Both the position numbers and the translations under genes were made by a program. DNA of 19,092 nt, taken from CBDCWA01 sp046048295. GTDB lineage: Bacteria; Pseudomonadota; Alphaproteobacteria; Rhizobiales; Hyphomicrobiaceae. Each line of letters opens with the position of its first letter. Positions within the stretch are counted from its first letter, which is position 1. Below are positions 14,890 through 19,092 of this stretch, one piece after another. The stretch spans positions 1 through 19,092 of the forward strand of contig JBJOGJ010000052.1 in assembly GCA_046048295.1 (NCBI GenBank). Reading direction: 5' to 3'. A model generated the notes under the pieces. It was not told where the DNA came from and made no database searches. It worked only from the letters and a program-made list of their open reading frames with translations.

Positions 14890-15014
14890 ACGGAGAATCC
14901 AAGCCTGGTGGCCTCGGCCGCCGCCTCGGTTGGTTCGTTCTGCTATGGGCGGCCGGTGTCGCTGTGCTGGCGGTGATCGGCATGCTCATCAAGCTGGCGA
15001 TCGGGACGGCTTGA
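14886..15014 (+). CDS. DUF2474 small membrane peptide, CydZ-like oxidase accessory subunit
   Basis: A 42-residue peptide starts at a TTG that overlaps the cydB stop codon (TTGA) and is preceded by GGAGG exactly 6 nt upstream, an excellent ribosome site. The peptide has a basic N-terminus with GRRLGWFVLLW and one membrane helix to about residue 39. This matches DUF2474 peptides found after CIO-type cydAB genes, the group called CydZ in work on bd-oxidase small subunits. By analogy with CydX it would stabilise the hemes of the oxidase. It ends 3 bp before the convergent aminotransferase stop codon, closing the operon. It is easy to miss because of its length and TTG start. Confidence 0.85.
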   Translation: MNGESKPGGLGRRLGWFVLLWAAGVAVLAVIGMLIKLAIGTA

Positions 15015-15017
15015 TCG

Positions 15018-15977
15018 TCAACCTTTGAAGCGGATCTCTTCCCAGCGTGCGAGCCGTTCCTTTGCCGCGTTGTCGCCGAGGTGGCTTAGCGCCTGTGCCA
15101 CGTAGTCGATGCCGATCTCCTCGTTCCATGCCGCGATGAGCCTCAGCGTCATCGGTCCCGGCACCCCTTCTGCGAACCGCATGCCGTTCAATGCCGCGAC
15201 CGGCGTGATGGATCCGCTCGTTCCGGTAAGGAATGCCTCGTCGGCGGCGTACATGTCGAACGGCGTGAACAGGCCCTCCACCACTTCGATCCCGAGCTTG
15301 CCCGCGATCTCGAACAGAACCTCTCGGGTTATCCCGCCGAGAACGGTCCTGGCCCCCGGCGTATAGAGCCTGCCGTCGCGGACGAAGAACACGTTGGTGG
15401 TGTCGGTCTCCGTCAGGTTGCCGTCCAGGTCCAGCATCAGCGGAATGGCCTTCGGGTCCGCTTGCTGCGCCTCGAACAGCGCAATGTTATGGTTCATCTT
15501 ATTGGTGATCTTGGCCTTTGGATCGAGCGATTGCGGCGGTGTGCGTCGCGTCGACGGCGTCACCAGCGGCACCCCGTCGAGATAGGCGTTGGCATAGCGG
15601 AGGAAGTCTACCGGCTGCACGAAGATGGCGACCGTCGGCCCTGCCGTCGAGCTCGCGCCGGGAAGCCTCACGCCGCGCGAGATCACGTGCCAGAGCGAGT
15701 ATTCGTCGTTCGGACCGAGCAGGTCGAGATTCCGAGTGACGAGATCGTTACACACGTTAGCCATTTCGTGTGGTGTGATGCCGCAGTCTATCCGGACGTA
15801 GCGGAGCGAATTGTAGAGCCGATGGATGTGGCTCTCGAGCCTGAAGAGCTTTCGGCCGAACGTGCGGGTCGCCTCGTAGACACCATCGCCGGAGGTGAAG
15901 CCTCTGTCATATATAGAGATTTTGGCTTCGCTCTCGGGCACGAAACTGCCATTCAGATATACTTGGCGCTCGGACAT
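15018..15977 (-). CDS. Class IV PLP aminotransferase (branched-chain/D-amino acid type)
   Basis: The 319-residue protein has the class IV fold. The N-terminus has YLNGSFVPE and SIYDRGFTSGDGVYE (21-35), the family's first signature. The Schiff-base lysine is probably Lys156 in AKITN, aligned with KSLN of D-amino-acid transaminase. Glu190 and Asn195 in LTETDTTNVFFV and the PLP-phosphate loop LGGITRE (213-219) follow. Members include branched-chain aminotransferases, D-amino-acid transaminases, aminodeoxychorismate lyases and R-selective amine transaminases. The neighbours give no pathway, and IlvE is not assured because isoleucine-pathway genes are absent. The start at 15977 has AAGGGA just upstream. 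It ends 3 bp from the oxidase operon and is transcribed toward it. Confidence 0.88.
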   Translation of the reverse strand: MSERQVYLNGSFVPESEAKISIYDRGFTSGDGVYEATRTFGRKLFRLESHIHRLYNSLRYVRIDCGITPHEMANVCNDLVTRNLDLLGPNDEYSLWHVISRGVRLPGASSTAGPTVAIFVQPVDFLRYANAYLDGVPLVTPSTRRTPPQSLDPKAKITNKMNHNIALFEAQQADPKAIPLMLDLDGNLTETDTTNVFFVRDGRLYTPGARTVLGGITREVLFEIAGKLGIEVVEGLFTPFDMYAADEAFLTGTSGSITPVAALNGMRFAEGVPGPMTLRLIAAWNEEIGIDYVAQALSHLGDNAAKERLARWEEIRFKG

Positions 15978-16089
15978 TGGATCCCTTTCTCCGACTGTGA
16001 CTGGCCCTCTCTAGGCTACATTTTTAGAGTCATGGCCCTTGCACGGCTGTACCAGATAACCCATCTCCCTGCTTGCCTCCGCTTAAGAA

Positions 16090-16107
16090 ATACGTAATAT
16101 CACGTAT
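16090..16107. promoter_or_regulatory. Perfect inverted repeat ATACGT-N6-ACGTAT, candidate operator
   Basis: The 18-bp element has two perfect 6-bp arms around AATATC. It is 112 bp upstream of the aminotransferase start and 223 bp upstream of the TctAB start. Such dyads are common binding sites for GntR-type and similar dimeric repressors, which often control tricarboxylate transporters. No regulator gene lies beside it in this window. Confidence 0.45.
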
Positions 16108-16129
16108 GGATTTACGCAGGGGAGGTATG

Positions 16130-16156
16130 AGCCCGTAAAAAAATAACAGGGCTTTT
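16130..16156 (+). terminator. Weak terminator/attenuator-like hairpin with T-run in the tctAB leader
   Basis: AGCCC (16130-16134) and GGGCT (16149-16153) pair around a 14-nt A-rich loop, followed by TTTT. A 5-bp stem with a large loop is weak. It may end read-through or act as a leader attenuator for TctAB if transcription starts near the upstream dyad. Confidence 0.35.
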
Positions 16157-16322
16157 GTTGGCAGTGCCGGTGGTGCCGGATGCCGCCACGAGATTTTCGC
16201 GTGGTCAAAGCAAGAGCTTCAAAGAAACCAGGGCCGGCAAGGGTCTGCTGCAGCGCGACCCGGAGCAGCACTCCGCTATTTCCAGAATCAACCAACGCAA
16301 CTCGTGCTCACGTAACGGGGTC

Positions 16323-16340
16323 GGTATCCTATGGAATACC
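16323..16340 (+). promoter_or_regulatory. Inverted repeat spanning the tctAB start codon
   Basis: GGTATCC (16323-16329) can pair with GG-A-ATACC (16333-16340), leaving the start ATG (16331-16333) at the loop. In mRNA this small hairpin would cover the first codon and could dampen translation. The bulged A and short length make it a candidate only. Confidence 0.3.
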
Positions 16341-18385
16341 ATATGCTGCAGTCGGCAGGCGAAGCCCTGCTGATCATCATGGACCCGTATCGACTGATGT
16401 TTCTGTCGATCGGTGTCGTACTCGGTCTTGTGCTCGGCATTCTGCCGGGCATTGGCGGATTGGCGGGCACAGCCCTGCTTCTGCCCTTTACCTTCAACAT
16501 GGATCCCTACACGGCCTTCGCATTCCTGCTGGGCCTCGGTGCCACTGGCGCCACGGGCGATCCGATCCCGGCCATTCTGTTCGGTGTTCCGGGCGGCGCA
16601 GGTTCAGCCGCGACCGTTCTCGACGGCTTGCCGATGGCCAAACGCGGCGAGGCGGGGCGTGCCCTGAGTGCCGCCTACATGTCTTCGTTGATGGGCGGAC
16701 TGTTCGGCGCTGCACTGCTCGCAGTGTCCATACCGCTGCTGCGTCCGCTCATGCTGTCATTCGGGTCGCCGGAAATGCTGGCGCTCGGTGTCTTTGGCAT
16801 ATCGATGGTGGCCACCCTGTCAGGGCGGGCACCGTTGAAGGGACTGACGGCCGCCTGCGCGGGTCTGATGCTGGCCATGATCGGGTCCGATCCACAGACC
16901 GGCACGCTCAGATGGACGTTCGACAACCTCTACCTCTGGGAAGGTCTGCCCCTCGTCCCGCTGGTGCTCGGCATATTCGCCCTGCCTGAGCTTTGCGACC
17001 TTATGATTGCCCGCACGTCCATTTCTGCCGACACGAAGTACAACGTGAAGGCCGGCATGCTGCAGGGTGCAAAGGACTGCTTCCGCCACTGGTGGCTGAT
17101 CGTGCGCTGCTCCTGGATCGGTGCCTTCTTCGGTGCCGTGCCTGGCATCGGCGGCTCGATCATCGACTGGCTCGCCTACGGCCATGCGATCCGTACCGAG
17201 AAGGGTGCCAAGGATACCTTCGGCAAGGGCGACATCCGCGGCATCATCGCCTCGGAAAGCTCGAACAATGCCAAGGAGGGCGGTGCCCTCGTGCCGACCG
17301 TCGCATTCGGCGTTCCTGGCAGCGCTGGCATGGCGATCCTGCTCGGCGCATTCCTGATCCACGGCCTCGTCCCAGGCCCGGACATGCTGACCAAGAACCT
17401 GACCGTCACCTACTCGATGGTCTGGTCCGTTGCCATCGCCAACATTCTTGGTGCGGGCCTTTGCTACCTGTTTTCCGGCCAGTTCGCGAAGGTCGCGTTG
17501 CTGCGCTATACACTGGTGCTGCCGTCCGTCCTGGGCATTATCTACATTGGTGCCTTCGAAGGCTCGCGCAACTGGGGTGACCTCTTTGCGCTGCTGATCT
17601 TCGGCCTTATTGGCTGGACCATGAAGCAGCTCAAGTGGCCGCGTCCGCCGCTTGTCCTTGGCTTCGTTCTCGGCGACATCATCGAGCGCTACATGTTCAT
17701 CTCCATCGAGCGTTATGGCTTGGAGTGGCTTTGGCGTCCGGCGGTTCTGGTACTGCTCGTACTTGCCGTCGCGGGCATGATCCGGCCGATCATCACTGAG
17801 TTCATTAGCAAGAAGGATGGCGTCGCACTCAGCATCCTCAAGTTGAAGCCGACTTGGCCTGACGTGTTCAACGTCCTGGTTCTGTGCGTGTTCTGCTACG
17901 CCATCTGGGAAGCTTCGTTCTGGAACGTGAAGGCCAACATCGTCCCGACCATCGTCGGTTTCATCGGCTTGACCGCAGCAACGTTCGCCTTGTTGACCAA
18001 TATGGCTCGGGCGTCGGCGGAAGAGCGTGCGATCGCCAGTGGTGGCAAGGTCGGCGGCAGCCAGTCCATGCACATGGACCTCGATTCCGGCACCGGCCAT
18101 CTGCCTGTGAAGACTGTGATCACCCGTGGCGCAATCTTCTATAGCTATCTGATCGGCTTCATGATCTCGATGGCCACGATCGGCCTCATCCCGACCGTGC
18201 CGCTGTTCGTGATCCTGTTCATGCGCATCGAGGGCAACGAGCCCTGGCGGCTCGTGCTTCCGCAGGCGGTCTTCATGACGATCTTCATCTACATCGTCTT
18301 CGACCAGTTGCTGACGATCCCCTGGCCGCCAACCTTCCTCGGCGACTGGGTCCCGGCCCTGAAGGGTGTGATCCCCTCGGTCTAA
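16331..18385 (+). CDS. tctA: Tripartite tricarboxylate transporter permease, TctA-TctB fusion
   Basis: The 684-residue membrane protein joins the two permease parts of a TTT transporter. Residues 20-500 are TctA with its repeated signature: GLVLGILPGIGGLAGTALLL near 33-51 and GAVPGIGGSIIDWLAYG (268-284) in the second half, plus ATGDPIPAILFGVPGG (74-89) and ALVPTVAFGVPGSAG (319-333). Residues about 508-665 form a four-helix TctB-like domain (FNVLVLCVFCYAIWEASFW, then IVPTIVGFIGLTAATFALL), so the usual separate 140-160-residue TctB is fused on. TTT systems import citrate-like or other carboxylates, using a periplasmic TctC protein; none is encoded nearby, so a distant TctC is expected. The start is uncertain: the ATG at 16331 is used, and ATG at 16343 is nearly as good. 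The gene ends at a strong terminator. Confidence 0.92.
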   Translation: MEYHMLQSAGEALLIIMDPYRLMFLSIGVVLGLVLGILPGIGGLAGTALLLPFTFNMDPYTAFAFLLGLGATGATGDPIPAILFGVPGGAGSAATVLDGLPMAKRGEAGRALSAAYMSSLMGGLFGAALLAVSIPLLRPLMLSFGSPEMLALGVFGISMVATLSGRAPLKGLTAACAGLMLAMIGSDPQTGTLRWTFDNLYLWEGLPLVPLVLGIFALPELCDLMIARTSISADTKYNVKAGMLQGAKDCFRHWWLIVRCSWIGAFFGAVPGIGGSIIDWLAYGHAIRTEKGAKDTFGKGDIRGIIASESSNNAKEGGALVPTVAFGVPGSAGMAILLGAFLIHGLVPGPDMLTKNLTVTYSMVWSVAIANILGAGLCYLFSGQFAKVALLRYTLVLPSVLGIIYIGAFEGSRNWGDLFALLIFGLIGWTMKQLKWPRPPLVLGFVLGDIIERYMFISIERYGLEWLWRPAVLVLLVLAVAGMIRPIITEFISKKDGVALSILKLKPTWPDVFNVLVLCVFCYAIWEASFWNVKANIVPTIVGFIGLTAATFALLTNMARASAEERAIASGGKVGGSQSMHMDLDSGTGHLPVKTVITRGAIFYSYLIGFMISMATIGLIPTVPLFVILFMRIEGNEPWRLVLPQAVFMTIFIYIVFDQLLTIPWPPTFLGDWVPALKGVIPSV

Positions 18386-18410
18386 GCCTTCGGGCAATCC
18401 AAGCGACATG

Positions 18411-18440
18411 GCGGGCGCCCTCGGGCGCCCGCTTTCATTT
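18411..18440 (+). terminator. Rho-independent terminator after tctAB
   Basis: A perfect inverted repeat GCGGGCGCCC (18411-18420) and GGGCGCCCGC (18423-18432), folding as a 9-bp stem with a CTCG tetraloop, is followed by TTTCATTT. It lies 25 bp after the tctAB stop. Its T-rich tail overlaps the stop codon of the convergent diacylglycerol kinase gene (18435-18437). Confidence 0.85.
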
Positions 18441-18857
18441 CGACATGCCACTGCCTTCGATGAAAACCCAGAAGTAGGGCAGCAATGTCAGCAGCCCGAT
18501 CGCTGCTGCTGCCAAGGCGGCAATCAGCACAGCGCCGGCCGCGACATCCTTGGCAAGCCCGATTCGAGGGTCGAACTCCGGACTGACGACGTCGGAAATC
18601 CGCTCGAGGCTCGTGTTGATTGCTTCAGTAATCCATACCAGCGCGATTGCCAGGACCAGCCACCGCCAGTCGGCCGACGTAACACCCAGACTTAGCCCCG
18701 CTGCGACGACCGCGATGCTCGCTGCCAGATGAATCCGCGCATTGGGCTCGAGCTTGACGAGCCAGGCGAGCCCACCGAGTGCGAACCTGAAACTCCGGAG
18801 CCGCGCCGGCACGGAAAAGCGCGAGTCGTGCTCGTGCTCTGGCGATCCTCTGCTCAT
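18435..18857 (-). CDS. dgkA: Diacylglycerol kinase/undecaprenol kinase family protein (DgkA)
   Basis: The 140-residue protein has a charged N-terminal tail (about 1-25) and three membrane helices, the DgkA layout. The core runs SFRFALGGLAWLVKLEPNARIHL, then the catalytic region ITEAINTSLERISD, with the metal-binding Glu residues, and AKDVAAGAVLIAALAAAAIG. The enzyme phosphorylates diacylglycerol or undecaprenol in the inner membrane; Gram-negative DgkA prefers diacylglycerol, while the longer tail and neighbouring undecaprenyl diphosphate synthase gene hint at a lipid-carrier role. The ATG at 18857 is chosen because GGAGG lies 6 nt upstream; the frame stays open upstream to 18917. The gene follows the uppS-like gene by 106 bp on the same strand. 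Confidence 0.88.
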   Translation of the reverse strand: MSRGSPEHEHDSRFSVPARLRSFRFALGGLAWLVKLEPNARIHLAASIAVVAAGLSLGVTSADWRWLVLAIALVWITEAINTSLERISDVVSPEFDPRIGLAKDVAAGAVLIAALAAAAIGLLTLLPYFWVFIEGSGMSK

Positions 18858-18963
18858 CCCATCCCTCCGTCGCTCTGCCAGGCATGGCTGCTCCACCGCC
18901 TGGACCGATCCGCGCAACCGGAATGGCTACAGGCCCGACTGCTTCCGGCATTGCCCACGCCGT

Positions 18964-19092
18964 CTAGGCGCGGGCAAGATGCGCAGCAGGCTGTACGGTG
19001 CGAGCGGACGGAATGCCCCCGAACCGCCGCTGCCTCGCCTCGAACGCACCCAGTGCCTCGGCCAGTTGCAGCGCACCGAAGTCAGGCCAGCA
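18964..19092 (-). CDS. uppS: Undecaprenyl diphosphate synthase, C-terminal fragment
   Basis: Only the last 42 residues and stop codon are inside the window, the rest lying beyond the right edge. On the reverse strand the visible part begins CWPDFG and continues ALQLAEALGAFEARQRRFGG. WPDFG followed by a helix and a basic RRFGG-type end is the conserved C-terminus of cis-prenyltransferases, in which the last region contributes to the dimer active site. The enzyme makes the C55 lipid carrier for cell-wall synthesis from isopentenyl diphosphate. The tail after RRFGG is about 17 residues long. Proximity to the DgkA/undecaprenol kinase gene fits a shared lipid-carrier role. Confidence 0.8.
   Translation of the reverse strand, partial: CWPDFGALQLAEALGAFEARQRRFGGIPSARTVQPAAHLARA

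Larger units (their letters stand above)
15978..16330. other. 353-bp intergenic region with regulatory elements before tctAB
   Basis: No gene is supported. The region is less GC-rich than its surroundings from about 16015 to 16160, as expected for promoters of the divergent aminotransferase and TctAB genes. It holds a perfect ATACGT/ACGTAT dyad (16090-16107), a weak hairpin with a T-run (16130-16156) and a dyad over the TctAB start. No TctC-like coding remnant was recognised. Open frames here are short, Arg/Ser-rich and lack ribosome sites. Confidence 0.5.

Noticed and set aside
16083..16373. Possible TctC remnant or small gene before tctAB
   Set aside because: None of the frames shows binding-protein motifs or a signal peptide, and starts lack ribosome sites.
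16820..18451. A 543-codon reverse-strand open frame opposite tctAB
   Set aside because: The Asp/His/Arg-rich composition without motifs is a shadow of the membrane-protein codons on the other strand.

Overview
The window is high-GC DNA with dense, short-spaced genes that looks like the chromosome of an alphaproteobacterium, probably Hyphomicrobiales (Rhizobiales). This rests on protein flavour (Blh-type persulfide dioxygenase, CIO-type bd oxidase with a DUF2474 peptide, TctA-TctB fusion) and not on any database search. No rRNA, tRNA, CRISPR array, insertion sequence or phage gene was found.

Positions 1-6312 hold amino-acid and carboxylate catabolism. A 5'-truncated membrane protein (TauE/SafE-like) meets a reverse-strand pair, a MmgE/PrpD-family protein and an unknown 90-residue protein. 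After about 500 bp without a gene come arginase (rocF), a converging ALDH7-type aldehyde dehydrogenase, and a divergent ornithine aminotransferase (rocD). Together these three would take arginine through ornithine and glutamate semialdehyde to glutamate, with the ALDH7 enzyme as the likely last step.

A reverse-strand methyltransferase with a zinc-ribbon head (6375-7022) separates this from the most interesting block, 7129-15014, all on the forward strand. The block contains a two-cysteine Crp/Fnr regulator, a persulfide dioxygenase, a DUF442-sulfide:quinone oxidoreductase fusion, a SulP anion transporter, cytochrome bd/CIO subunits I and II, and a 42-residue DUF2474 peptide that overlaps cydB. 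The layout reads as a self-contained sulfide oxidation and respiration unit: SQR passes electrons to quinone, the dioxygenase removes persulfide, a sulfide-tolerant bd oxidase empties the quinol pool, and SulP handles the oxyanion product. A TGTGA-N5-TCACA dyad ahead of the dioxygenase lies where a class II Crp/Fnr activator would bind.

The right end holds a reverse-strand class IV aminotransferase, a 353-bp regulatory gap, a fused TctA-TctB tricarboxylate transporter permease without a neighbouring TctC, a strong terminator, and a reverse-strand pair: a diacylglycerol kinase/undecaprenol kinase homologue and the C-terminal end of undecaprenyl diphosphate synthase running off the window edge.
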